DNA of 51,665 bases. Origin: an uncultured Pirellula sp. Its GTDB lineage: Bacteria; Planctomycetota; Planctomycetia; Pirellulales; Pirellulaceae. The notes below the pieces were generated by a model. It was not told the origin of the DNA and did no database searches. It worked only from the letters and a program-made list of their open reading frames with translations. Of the stretch, positions 8,289 through 16,625 are shown piece after piece. Where the stretch lies: positions 1 through 51,665 of the forward strand of contig CAIYZV010000118.1 in the NCBI GenBank assembly GCA_903930765.1. Direction: 5' to 3'. Numbering within the stretch: the first letter of the stretch is position 1; every line of letters starts with the position of its first letter. The position numbers and the translations under genes were made by a program.

Positions 8289-9290
8289 ATGAAATCAGTC
8301 CGTTTGATTGTAGGGTGCGGCTATGTGGGAACCCGTGTGGCCGCCCGCTGGCTAGCAAACGGAGATCGAGTGCTGGCCATAACCAGGACTGAGGAACGAG
8401 CTGCTGAGCTGCGGGTGGCTGGAATCGAGCCGATCGTTTGGAATTGGCTTTCGCGGGAGTTGCGAGCGGAACTTCCGCCGGTTCCGCTCGCGACAATACT
8501 TATCGCCGTTTCTCATTCTCCTCCCCCTGGACAGTTGCCTGAGACCGCACATGCCGTGGGATTGGAGAATCTTTGGTGCTGGATGCGATCGCAGGAAGTC
8601 GCAGTGAGTCCGAACGGCAGCGCGCGGGCCGAGCCTCGCTGGGTTTACCTCTCGACCACAGGGGTTTTTGCACCTACGGGAAGTGTTAATCATGGCGCGG
8701 AATGGGTCGATGAATCGTCGGCGGTTGGCCCTGTGCGGCCTGGTTCGATCGCAGCGTTGGGAGGGGAAGATTGGATCAACAAGTCGCTTTCAGCGGAGGA
8801 TCGCGTGATTCTACGGCCTGCCGGAATCTATGGTCCGGATCGCGTTCCGCGTTGGCAAGCGATCCGCGATCAGAAACCTCTCGAAGTTGACCCCGCAAGC
8901 TACTTAAACTTGATCCATGTCGACGATTTGGTAACAGCGATTCTTGCTGTTGCAGATCACGCAGCACCGAGCGCTCTGTACTGCGTCAGCGATGGAAATA
9001 GTCCAACTCGCCAGGAATACTACGAATGGATTTCGCAGTGGATGGGCTTACCGCTCCCGGTTTTTGCTGAGGGCGGAGAGTTACCCAGTCGAGAATTACC
9101 GACCGAGACCACAACGGGGGAGCCGATGATTGGTATGCAGGACAGGGTATCGAAAAAAAATCGACCTGTTTCACGCAGCGACTCGAACAAGCGAGTCAGC
9201 AATCGAAAACTAGTAGCGGAATTGAACCTCCAATTTCAGTATCCAACGTTTCGCCAAGGGCTTCAATCCTTGATGCACCATCCTCAATGA
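8289..9290 (+). CDS. Extended SDR / NAD-dependent epimerase family protein (YeeZ-like)
   Basis: Cytoplasmic NAD(P)-binding protein related to sugar-nucleotide epimerases; the substrate is unknown. The Rossmann motif is IVGCGYVGTRVA near residue 7. A WVYLSTTGVFA segment holds the usual active-site Ser/Thr strand, and RPAGIYGPDR and NLIHVDDL are typical of the family. The canonical YxxxK is not obvious, as in other YeeZ-like members. The ATG at 8289 is preferred over the TTG at 8283. The last codons lie in a 10-bp tandem duplication that also creates the start of the next gene, so the two are probably co-transcribed. Confidence 0.8.
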   Translation: MKSVRLIVGCGYVGTRVAARWLANGDRVLAITRTEERAAELRVAGIEPIVWNWLSRELRAELPPVPLATILIAVSHSPPPGQLPETAHAVGLENLWCWMRSQEVAVSPNGSARAEPRWVYLSTTGVFAPTGSVNHGAEWVDESSAVGPVRPGSIAALGGEDWINKSLSAEDRVILRPAGIYGPDRVPRWQAIRDQKPLEVDPASYLNLIHVDDLVTAILAVADHAAPSALYCVSDGNSPTRQEYYEWISQWMGLPLPVFAEGGELPSRELPTETTTGEPMIGMQDRVSKKNRPVSRSDSNKRVSNRKLVAELNLQFQYPTFRQGLQSLMHHPQ

Positions 9291-9300
9291 TCCTCAATGA
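9281..9300 (+). repeat. 10-bp perfect tandem duplication holding a stop and the next start codon
   Basis: tcctcaatga occurs twice in a row. The first copy supplies the TGA of the SDR-type gene (9288-9290) and the second the ATG of the amidohydrolase (9297-9299). Each copy contains an ATGA, so a single copy could have served as a normal overlapping stop/start. Confidence 0.92.
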
Positions 9301-10499
9301 TTCCACTGAAACGATTTTTCGCAATAGTCTTATCGGTATCGGTCTTTCTCGTTCCCGATTCTGGTTTGGGGCAATCGACAGATGTAGCCCCTGATGTGGC
9401 TTCTGATGTGGCTTCTGCATCGGAGCGAGCACCCAGTGCCAAATTGCGAGTTACCGACGTGCTGTCGGCGCGTTTTCCGGTCGTAGACATCCATACACAT
9501 TTTTACGTCAAGGCCAAGCATGATCCTGAGTTGCTCGAGCGTTATGTCGAATGGATGGATCGCAATAACATTGCTGTCAGCGTCTCTCTCGATGCTCAGC
9601 TCTCTCAGCGTTTGGACTCGCACGAGGAGTATCTCTGGCGGAAGTATCGCGACCGATTTGTGTTGTTTGCAAATATCGATTTCCAAGGGAGTGGTAAACC
9701 GGACGAACCGAGTACTTGGGCCTGCAACCAGGATGGCTTTGTTCCAGACGTCGTGGCGCGATTGCGGGTGGAGCACCAACGAGGACGCATCAGTGGACTA
9801 AAGTTTTTCAAGGATTTCGGACTGCGATGGAAGAACCGTGATGGGTCGAAGATTCGCATTGATGATCCTCGATGGGATCCGATTTGGGAAGTTTGTGGAC
9901 GATTGCAGTTACCTATCTTGATGCACACGGCGGATCCCAGTGCATTCTTTCGTCCCATCGATTCCCACAATGAGCGGGAAACCGAATTGCGAGCGCATCC
10001 CGATTGGTCGTTCTTTGGTGAGGAATTTCCATCTCGGTCGGAATTGCACGCAGCCAGGAACCGGGTGATTGCTCGTTTTCCCGGGACGATCTTCATCGCT
10101 GCACATTTGGGAAATGACGGCGAGGACCTACAGCAACTTGCTGGGTGGTTGGATGAGTATCCAAACTTGATGGTCGAGATTTCGTCTCGCATCAATGAGT
10201 TGGGAAGGCAGCCCTATCGATCCAATGAGTTTATAGAGAAGTATTCGGATCGGGTCTTCTTTGGGACCGATGGGCCATTTCCTGAAGAACGACTTCGTAT
10301 CTACTGGCGATTTCTCGAGACGCGAGATGAGTACTTTCTGTACTCGGAGAAGTCACCTCCTCCCCAAGGGGATTGGAGAATCTATGGTCTGGGGCTCTCC
10401 CCCGGCACCTTGGAAAAAGTCTATTCTGGCAATGCCATACGGGTAATTCCAGGTGTTGCAGCTCGACTGGAAAAATATCGAGCTCGGAGTAATCCATAG
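9297..10499 (+). CDS. Exported amidohydrolase-family metal-dependent hydrolase
   Basis: 400-residue TIM-barrel hydrolase of the amidohydrolase-2 group (COG2159-like); the substrate cannot be told. A signal peptide is visible (MIPLKRFFAIVLSVSVFLVP...GLGQS), so it acts outside the cytoplasm. Metal and catalytic motifs are DIHTHF (64-69), the barrel His in LMHTADP, FIAAHLGN and FFGTDGPFP, whose Asp is the expected catalytic acid. Just after the signal peptide the DVAPDVASDVAS stretch is coded by a 12-bp repeat (9381-9416). The start codon lies in the second copy of the 10-bp junction duplication. Confidence 0.85.
   Translation: MIPLKRFFAIVLSVSVFLVPDSGLGQSTDVAPDVASDVASASERAPSAKLRVTDVLSARFPVVDIHTHFYVKAKHDPELLERYVEWMDRNNIAVSVSLDAQLSQRLDSHEEYLWRKYRDRFVLFANIDFQGSGKPDEPSTWACNQDGFVPDVVARLRVEHQRGRISGLKFFKDFGLRWKNRDGSKIRIDDPRWDPIWEVCGRLQLPILMHTADPSAFFRPIDSHNERETELRAHPDWSFFGEEFPSRSELHAARNRVIARFPGTIFIAAHLGNDGEDLQQLAGWLDEYPNLMVEISSRINELGRQPYRSNEFIEKYSDRVFFGTDGPFPEERLRIYWRFLETRDEYFLYSEKSPPPQGDWRIYGLGLSPGTLEKVYSGNAIRVIPGVAARLEKYRARSNP
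9381..9416 (+). repeat. 12-bp in-frame repeat after the amidohydrolase signal peptide
   Basis: Three units of gatgtggcttct, the last two identical and the first diverged, coding DVAP-DVAS-DVAS. Confidence 0.85.
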
Positions 10500-10522
10500 T
10501 TGCGGGCAATGGGTTAAGCTGT

Positions 10523-10587
10523 TAGCCCGAACCTAATCGGTTTTCCCTCCATCTGTTACCTTCCGTCAGCAAATCGTAATCGGGCTA
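10523..10587 (+). promoter_or_regulatory. 8-bp inverted repeat spanning the leader of the DUF485 gene
   Basis: tagcccga (10523-10530) and its exact complement tcgggcta (10580-10587) enclose about 49 nt. The right arm ends on the first base of the start codon, so pairing could mask initiation. An 8-bp match at this distance may be chance. Confidence 0.25.
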
Positions 10588-10841
10588 TGCATCATTCAGC
10601 AAATACCGTCGAGCATGAATCGGTTTCTGTAATCCAGCGGCGCCAGCGCATCGGATTGATCCTGCTCTCTCTCTTCAGCATAGCCTATGGGGGCTTTATC
10701 GCTCTGTGCGCCTTTGCGTACCAATGGATTTCACAAACGCGGGTTTCGGGGATTCCTCTAACGGTGGCCTATGGAGTTGGACTGGTTTTTTTCTCACTGG
10801 CCATTGCCATGATCTACGGGCTACTGTGCCGAGATAAGTAG
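10587..10841 (+). CDS. DUF485-type small membrane protein
   Basis: 84 residues with two predicted membrane segments (about 22-48 and 56-80). The arrangement matches the DUF485 (YjcH-like) proteins normally coded next to acetate/cation symporters, which is exactly the case here: the symporter begins 113 bp downstream. Its role, probably as a partner of the transporter, is inferred from this conserved pairing. Confidence 0.75.
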   Translation: MHHSANTVEHESVSVIQRRQRIGLILLSLFSIAYGGFIALCAFAYQWISQTRVSGIPLTVAYGVGLVFFSLAIAMIYGLLCRDK

Positions 10842-10954
10842 CTAGGTTTCGTTTTGGTTTCTCATCGATAGTCGGGAATCGACGATGGTCCGTCGTCGCT
10901 CCAACGCAAACAAACTCCAACGCCAACAAAATAGTGTAGTTCGCGAGTAGTATT

Positions 10955-12691
10955 ATGGTTTACGAATCCAGCCCAGTGGCGATTGTCGTGTTTGCTCTGA
11001 TGGTTTCAGGAACGATCGGGCTCAGTTTTTACCTCGGTGCTCGAGCGCGTTCGAGTGCTGGCTACTTTGCAGCAGGTGGTTCTATCCACTGGTTCGTCAA
11101 CGGGATCGCATTTGCGGGAGACTATCTTTCGGCTGCGTCGTTCCTAGGTATCTGCGGCAGGATTGCATTTTATGGCTTTGATGGATTCCTCTATTCGATC
11201 GGCTATCTGGCGGGTTGGTTGGTTGCGTTGCTGGTGATCGCCGAGCCTTTGAAGCGACTTGGTAAGTACACATTCGCGGATGCGCTGGCGAGCAAATTTA
11301 AGTCCGAGGGGATTCGAACCGCAGCGGGTTTCAGCACATTGGTGGTGAGTCTGGTGTATCTCGTTCCGCAGATGGTTGGAGCCGGTGCGTTGGTCAAGCC
11401 GCTACTCGGGTTGCAGTACTGGCAAGGAGTTGTTTTGGTAGGATCGATTGTCGTGATTATTGTCGTCACGGCGGGGATGGTCAGTACGACGTACGTTCAA
11501 TTCCTCAAGGGCGGATTGCTAGTCATCTTTTCGTTGGTCTTGACGATTCTAGTACTCAATCGGGGAATAAACGTCTCGCAGGAGGGAGCACGCACTACTT
11601 CACAACGGATCACCCTTGATTCCAACCAAAAGAAATTGGTGGATGGAGTACCTTTGGGATTGGGGAAAGATCAGCGGAATGTGCAACCTGTCGGCCGAGT
11701 GCTAGAGCTTTCAGAAGGCCGGCTTTCGACGGGGCCTCTTGGGCCTGTCAGCTTCCTGACCGAGTTGTCAGGAAGCACCATCGAACTGTCTCAGACGACG
11801 AAAAGTACGAGCGATGGTAGTCCAGTTATTGAGTATGCCCCACACCCCGTGAAGGGAGACTCGATGATGGCGCCTGGGAATCTCCCAACCTTCAAAGGGA
11901 TTCGAGACGATCAGTGGTTCCCCAAGTTGGATTTTATTTCTTTAATGCTTGCGCTCTTTGGCGGCACAGCGTCTTTGCCCCATATTCTGATCCGGTATTA
12001 CACGGTTAAGGATCAATCGTCCGCAAGAAAGAGCACGATTGTCGGAATCGGCGCGATCGGCTTTTTCTACATGCTGACGCTGTACATCGGATTTGGAGCC
12101 ATGGTCAGTGGGGCTCTTGATCCCAGCGATTCGAACATGGCCGCGCCACTCCTTGCAAAAAGCTTTTCGGAGCTTCTCTTCGCGGCTGTTTCCGCGATTG
12201 CGTTTACGACCGTACTCGGGACCGTCAGTGGATTGATTGTTGCCGCCGGTGGATGCGTTGCACACGATTTTGTAGGTGGGATGCTGGGACTGAAACTCAG
12301 CGATCAGCAGTTAATTCGTGTCGCTAAGATTTCCTCGATCGCGATTGGGGCCATCGCCATCCTGTCCGGGCTCGCCTTCGAGGGGATGAACGTCAGCTAT
12401 CTCGTGGGCTGGGCGTTTGCAATTGCGGCATCTGCAAACCTACCAGCACTGCTGATGCTGTTGTTTTGGAAGAGGACCACCAAGCAGGGAATTATTGCAG
12501 GAGTGTTGGTGGGATTGCTTACGTCGGTTGTATGGATCGCGGTTTGTCCCGAGATGTTCAAGAATCTATACGGATGGGACCCTAAGGGTGCGTGGGTTCC
12601 GTTCAGCCAACCTGGATTGGTTACCATTCCGTTGAGTTTTCTAGTGATAACCCTCGTTTCTTGGCTCAGCAGGGAACCCCAGAAAGCCTAG
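10955..12691 (+). CDS. Sodium:solute symporter family permease, acetate (ActP)-like
   Basis: 578-residue inner-membrane carrier of the SSS family, probably taking up a monocarboxylate such as acetate with sodium. The family motif GDYLSAASFLGI lies near residue 56, and about 13 hydrophobic segments are visible. A soluble insertion of roughly 110 residues (about 205-315, rich in Ser, Thr, Gly and Gln) interrupts the membrane segments just before LDFISLMLALFGGTASLPHILIRYY; such a loop is absent from typical enterobacterial ActP. The upstream DUF485 gene supports the ActP-like assignment. Substrate specificity is not shown by sequence alone. Confidence 0.85.
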   Translation: MVYESSPVAIVVFALMVSGTIGLSFYLGARARSSAGYFAAGGSIHWFVNGIAFAGDYLSAASFLGICGRIAFYGFDGFLYSIGYLAGWLVALLVIAEPLKRLGKYTFADALASKFKSEGIRTAAGFSTLVVSLVYLVPQMVGAGALVKPLLGLQYWQGVVLVGSIVVIIVVTAGMVSTTYVQFLKGGLLVIFSLVLTILVLNRGINVSQEGARTTSQRITLDSNQKKLVDGVPLGLGKDQRNVQPVGRVLELSEGRLSTGPLGPVSFLTELSGSTIELSQTTKSTSDGSPVIEYAPHPVKGDSMMAPGNLPTFKGIRDDQWFPKLDFISLMLALFGGTASLPHILIRYYTVKDQSSARKSTIVGIGAIGFFYMLTLYIGFGAMVSGALDPSDSNMAAPLLAKSFSELLFAAVSAIAFTTVLGTVSGLIVAAGGCVAHDFVGGMLGLKLSDQQLIRVAKISSIAIGAIAILSGLAFEGMNVSYLVGWAFAIAASANLPALLMLLFWKRTTKQGIIAGVLVGLLTSVVWIAVCPEMFKNLYGWDPKGAWVPFSQPGLVTIPLSFLVITLVSWLSREPQKA

Positions 12692-13031
12692 AAAAGCTGG
12701 ACTTCTGCTGATTCCAAAAACCCTATCGGGCTCCGACGCACTATCCGACGTACCAACGGTCGATTGCGGGCGAGCCAACTTTAGCTCTTTCGCCCTTTCT
12801 GGATGCCATCTGCTCGCGCCCGGTGTTGCTAATCGGAACCATCGTCATAAACGGCCTTGCTATTCAGAGAAAGTTTTCCGTTTGGGTACGATGCGCCAGG
12901 TCTATGAGCCATGTTTGGACTAAGGATCCCTGGGCCCGATGATGGGCAAGTCCTGCGAGCGCGATCGACGATGGTAGCAACGGGCTACTACGCTGCGTTC
13001 CGGTTAACAGATTTTTCTGCAGCCAAGAATC
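12692..13031. other. Intergenic region, 340 bp
   Basis: Separates the symporter from the HlyD/M50 cassette. Only very short reading frames are present; one of 70 codons (12911-13123) runs into the next gene out of frame and looks spurious. No tRNA, clear promoter or T-tailed hairpin seen. Confidence 0.55.
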
Positions 13032-13868
13032 ATGCATTCCAAACGAACCATCCTCGGAATTATCTCCGTTCTGTGCGTGGTATTTGCAGCGGAACAAACG
13101 TTTGCTCAATCCGCACTCCCTAGACGGGCTACCGACGTCAAAGAGGACGCCCTTCGGGGGGTCCTCGAGGCTCATCTCAATACCGAAGTTGCAACGGCAG
13201 AAATTGGAGTTATCAAAGAGATCGCGGTCAAGCCTGGAGACAAAGTGAAGCGAGGGCAAAAGATAGCCCAGTTGCAAGATAATCTGCAACGCATTCAAGT
13301 CGAAGAGGCGGAGATCGAGTGGCAGTCTCAAGGCACAATCGATACCGCACACCATGAATACGAGTTCAATCGTCGAAAATTCGTCGCTATCCAAGATCTT
13401 TCCAAGCGAACTCGCGTCAGTCCATTGGAATTGAAACGCGAAGAATTGGAAATGAACATTTCCCATTCGAAATGGATCGCGCAACAAGAAGCAAAAGAAA
13501 TCGCTTATGCGAGATTGGTCAAAGCGATGAATGCGCTTGACGACCGTACTGTTTCAGCCCCCCACGATGGCATCATCGTTGAGGTTCTGCACGATGTCGG
13601 CGAATACGTTGCCGCCACGCAACCCGCGATCGTTCGGATGATGGACACGTCGAAGCTGCGAGCCCGATTTTTGTTGAGCGATGAAATGGCACAGAAATTC
13701 CGCGAGCGGAAAACGGCCAATGTTCGATTGCTCAATGGGGTTGTGGTGAGTGCAGAGATCGAGTTCATTGCACCTATCGCGACCGAAAATATCACTCAAA
13801 TGACGATTCTCATCGATAATTCGAACGACGATATTCGATCGTCTGCCTGCGATTTAATCCGTCCCTAA
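13032..13868 (+). CDS. Exported HlyD-type periplasmic adaptor
   Basis: 278 residues with a signal peptide (MHSKRTILGIISVLCVVFAAEQTFAQS). The lipoyl/barrel-sandwich halves are visible as IGVIKEIAVKPGDKVKRGQ (about 57-75) and VSAPHDGIIVEVLHDVGEYV (about 174-193), with a helical hairpin between them and a short beta-barrel after. This is the layout of RND/ABC membrane-fusion adaptors, here without a membrane anchor. It is the first gene of a three-gene cassette, all coding adaptor domains, with gaps of 20 and 16 bp. It presumably forms part of a periplasmic conduit or scaffold with the next two products. Confidence 0.82.
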   Translation: MHSKRTILGIISVLCVVFAAEQTFAQSALPRRATDVKEDALRGVLEAHLNTEVATAEIGVIKEIAVKPGDKVKRGQKIAQLQDNLQRIQVEEAEIEWQSQGTIDTAHHEYEFNRRKFVAIQDLSKRTRVSPLELKREELEMNISHSKWIAQQEAKEIAYARLVKAMNALDDRTVSAPHDGIIVEVLHDVGEYVAATQPAIVRMMDTSKLRARFLLSDEMAQKFRERKTANVRLLNGVVVSAEIEFIAPIATENITQMTILIDNSNDDIRSSACDLIRP

Positions 13869-13888
13869 CCCTCTGACTTTGGATAACC

Positions 13889-15514
13889 ATGAGCTCTGGC
13901 TCAACGACACCAACGACCAACGGAGACGATCTCGATCGAACCGCCGAAGTAAATTCGGTGGGCGAGGGGGGGGCGTTTGATCTGGCTGAGGATATCAGGC
14001 GGATTTGCAAACCTTCCGTTGCTCCAGCAAACGAAGGTTTGATTGACAAGATAGCGTCGCTCCTGTCAGGTTTGACTGCTGAAGGAACCCAAACGGCAGG
14101 TCCGAGTGCTCGTCGCTCTAGCCATGTTGAGTTCAAGTCCACTCCGGATCCTTCGACGGGCGATTCCGACACGCCGGCCTTTCCGCAGAGCAATAGTGTA
14201 AATCTGTTTTCCCCGCTCTGCTTGCAGCAAGTTGCCGAGTCGGTTGCGAGGTTCACCACGGAGCGAACTGCGATCCTGGTTCTATCACCTTCCGGAAATG
14301 TCGTGGAGAGTGGCCAATGCGGTTGGCGATCTAGCGAATTCCGAATCTACTTGTCGGATCTGACCACGGTCGCACGTGAGTCACTTTGGAGCAAGTCCGG
14401 GCACTACGCGATCGTGGAACCTGATTGGATCAATGACGTTGAAGCCTTCCAAAAGCTTGTGTTTCAGCCCAGTTTGCTTTTGAGTCAATGGACGCAAAAA
14501 CTCGGTGATCGTGCGGTCGCGGTCAAAACCTTTCCGCTCCAAGAATCCAGGGGCAGTTGTTTGATGATTTGCAGTGTGGAATCATCAACTGCTCGTGAAC
14601 GATTCGCGAAGCTTTGCGAAAACAGTTTTGAGCATGTCGCGACGCAAGTTGATGCGTGGTATGCCATTCGTCGAAACCGAAAGTTTTCGAGATGGATTGG
14701 GATCGTGGATTGGATGGTATCGAATCCTCGCTGGTGTGCTATCCCCGTGGCATTGATGATCCTGCTGATGACACTCCCGATTCCGTATTTTCCAAAGCGA
14801 GAGTGTGTCATTGAACCTGAGGCGAAACAGTTTGTTGCTAGCCCGATACAGGGCCGAATTGCGACATGCGCAGTGCGTCCTGGAGATTTCGTAAATAAAG
14901 GGGAGCTTTTAGCGACGATCGACGACGATCAAATGCAACGTGATCTGGCGACCGCAAAGGCGGAATTCGAATCGGCGAAGCAAAAGGCGAATGCGGCCCT
15001 TGCGAATAAAGCGTCCAGCAATTATTCACTTGCGATGCTCGAGTGCGAACAAGCTCAATTGAAGATCGACAGCATACAAAACCAGTTAAACCGTCTCGAA
15101 ATACGAACTCCGGTCACTGGTGTCGTCATCTACGGTGATCTTCAAAAGAGCATTGGGATGCCGGTCAATTTAGGTCAAAACCTTTTCGAAGTCGCCGAGC
15201 TCGGATTGATGACCGCTGAGGTGCGACTGACAGCATACGACTTGGAGCAAATCTCTGTTAGCGATACGGTTACAGTTCGCTCTGATGCGACGGGATTCCG
15301 AGCATTCCACGGCAAAATTCTCCGTATCGATCCAAGGGCCACAGTCATCGAGAACGAGGCGGTTTTCGTGGCGGATGTACTAATTCGAGACTCGGAATCA
15401 GGGCTGCGCCCCGGGATGAAAGCCTCCGCTCGCATCGGAGCGGGATGGCGAACGTTGGGATGGTTACTTTTCCATCGACCCGTTCAGTGGCTATCACAGC
15501 AGTGGGTCTGGTAA
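13889..15514 (+). CDS. GAF-like domain, membrane segment and HlyD adaptor fusion
   Basis: 541 residues. The first about 90 are low in complexity. Residues about 105-265 look like a GAF sensor domain (LCLQQVAESVARF, TAILVLSPSG, LMICSVESS). A single membrane segment follows at about 282-302 (IPVALMILLMTLPIPYF), then a periplasmic adaptor with split lipoyl halves (ATCAVRPGDFVNKGELLATI and LEIRTPVTGVVIYGDL) around a coiled hairpin, and a barrel (AEVRLTAYDLEQISVSD). A cytoplasmic sensor joined to a periplasmic adaptor would let an internal signal control an envelope assembly; that link is inference. The gene sits between the exported adaptor and the M50 gene. Confidence 0.78.
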   Translation: MSSGSTTPTTNGDDLDRTAEVNSVGEGGAFDLAEDIRRICKPSVAPANEGLIDKIASLLSGLTAEGTQTAGPSARRSSHVEFKSTPDPSTGDSDTPAFPQSNSVNLFSPLCLQQVAESVARFTTERTAILVLSPSGNVVESGQCGWRSSEFRIYLSDLTTVARESLWSKSGHYAIVEPDWINDVEAFQKLVFQPSLLLSQWTQKLGDRAVAVKTFPLQESRGSCLMICSVESSTARERFAKLCENSFEHVATQVDAWYAIRRNRKFSRWIGIVDWMVSNPRWCAIPVALMILLMTLPIPYFPKRECVIEPEAKQFVASPIQGRIATCAVRPGDFVNKGELLATIDDDQMQRDLATAKAEFESAKQKANAALANKASSNYSLAMLECEQAQLKIDSIQNQLNRLEIRTPVTGVVIYGDLQKSIGMPVNLGQNLFEVAELGLMTAEVRLTAYDLEQISVSDTVTVRSDATGFRAFHGKILRIDPRATVIENEAVFVADVLIRDSESGLRPGMKASARIGAGWRTLGWLLFHRPVQWLSQQWVW

Positions 15515-15530
15515 CACAAGAAGTGACATC

Positions 15531-16625
15531 ATGAATCCAATTGCATTTCGGCTTCGCTCTGACCTCCATATCGCCCCCGTCCGATCCGGCAACGACTTGA
15601 AATACATCGTTGATGACAAGTTGTCTGGAAGGATTGTTCGGCTTGGGAAAATGGAATACACCCTTTGCTCGTTGTTCGTAAAGCCGATGCTGCTCAACGA
15701 CGCAATCGAAATCCTGCAAGCTTATGGCGAAAGCGAGGGCGTCGATCCTGGCAAGCTGCAGAAGTTGGTGTCATGGCTTATGCAATCGGGACTTCTCGAA
15801 CCCGCAACCGCACCGGAGTTCACGGAATCTGCCCTTCAAGACACCAAATCAAGCCCGCTGGCACCGAAGCCCAAAGCTCCTGTTCGACCGTTTGACCCGA
15901 GTTTCGTCCGGTTCCCGCTATTGTCGGGTAAGTGGATCCATTACTTTTGCCAGCCATGGAAATTCCTTGTTTCATGGCCGAGTCTGATCTGTGCGATCTC
16001 GATCTGGGTGACAGGGGCCGTCTACGCATTTAGCAATTGGCAGGAACTCAATTCCGTTACCAGTGAATTGTTCATTCCCGGCAGCCAGTGGTGGTGGTTG
16101 ATCGCTTGGCTAATCTTGAAAGCGGTACACGAAGCGGGGCATGCGATCGCGTGTGAGCGGGTTCATGTTAGGACATCCGGCGCAGGCGTCGGATTTATTT
16201 TTTTCGCACCATCTCCTTATGTCGACGTGTCCCGATTATGGACGCTTGAAAACAAATGGTACCGGATGTTGGTTAGCAGCGCCGGGATGATTTTTGAATT
16301 GACCCTAGCAGCCATCTGTGCCATCGTCGCCTGTTCCACCGAGAACAACAATCTACGATATCTTTGCGCTTCGATTGCTTCGCTGGGAACCGTGACGACG
16401 TTCGCCTTCAACGCGAACCCACTCATGCGTTACGACGGTTACTATATAATGATCGATTGGCTGGGGCGACCGAATTTGTGGCAGGATGCAAATCGGGCCA
16501 TGAGAGGCTTCGTTCGCTCGCTAATTACCAAGGATAGCGAAGTTAGTTACGGTACGCCGATGGTTATCCTTTATGGGATCGCTTCGTGGATATCCAGGAT
16601 GGTTGTCATCATCACTATGGGATGA
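15531..16625 (+). CDS. PqqD-like domain plus M50 intramembrane metallopeptidase, cut short by in-frame TGA
   Basis: 364 residues up to a TGA at 16623-16625. Residues about 10-92 resemble a PqqD/RRE-type winged helix (YIVDDKLSGRIVRLG ... LVSWLMQSGLLEP). The membrane part has the M50 zinc site HEAGHA (His200, Glu201, His204) and the second-ligand motif NPLMRYDGYY (about 296-305, Asp302). The same frame continues past the TGA with membrane and HlyD-type sequence to 17672, so the intact gene was very likely one open frame coding a protein of about 713 residues. A single change (for example TGG or CGA to TGA) would explain it. Without the C-terminal adaptor this product may be inactive or partly working. 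Fourth-gene partners such as an ABC ATPase were not found nearby. Confidence 0.78.
   Translation: MNPIAFRLRSDLHIAPVRSGNDLKYIVDDKLSGRIVRLGKMEYTLCSLFVKPMLLNDAIEILQAYGESEGVDPGKLQKLVSWLMQSGLLEPATAPEFTESALQDTKSSPLAPKPKAPVRPFDPSFVRFPLLSGKWIHYFCQPWKFLVSWPSLICAISIWVTGAVYAFSNWQELNSVTSELFIPGSQWWWLIAWLILKAVHEAGHAIACERVHVRTSGAGVGFIFFAPSPYVDVSRLWTLENKWYRMLVSSAGMIFELTLAAICAIVACSTENNNLRYLCASIASLGTVTTFAFNANPLMRYDGYYIMIDWLGRPNLWQDANRAMRGFVRSLITKDSEVSYGTPMVILYGIASWISRMVVIITMG

Noticed and set aside
12911-13123. 70-codon frame as a small precursor peptide for the M50 system
   Set aside because: It overlaps the HlyD gene out of frame for most of its second half and has no leader-like or core-like pattern.
16623-16625. 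TGA as a selenocysteine codon
   Set aside because: It falls in a membrane helix away from any catalytic motif, and I see no convincing hairpin directly after it.
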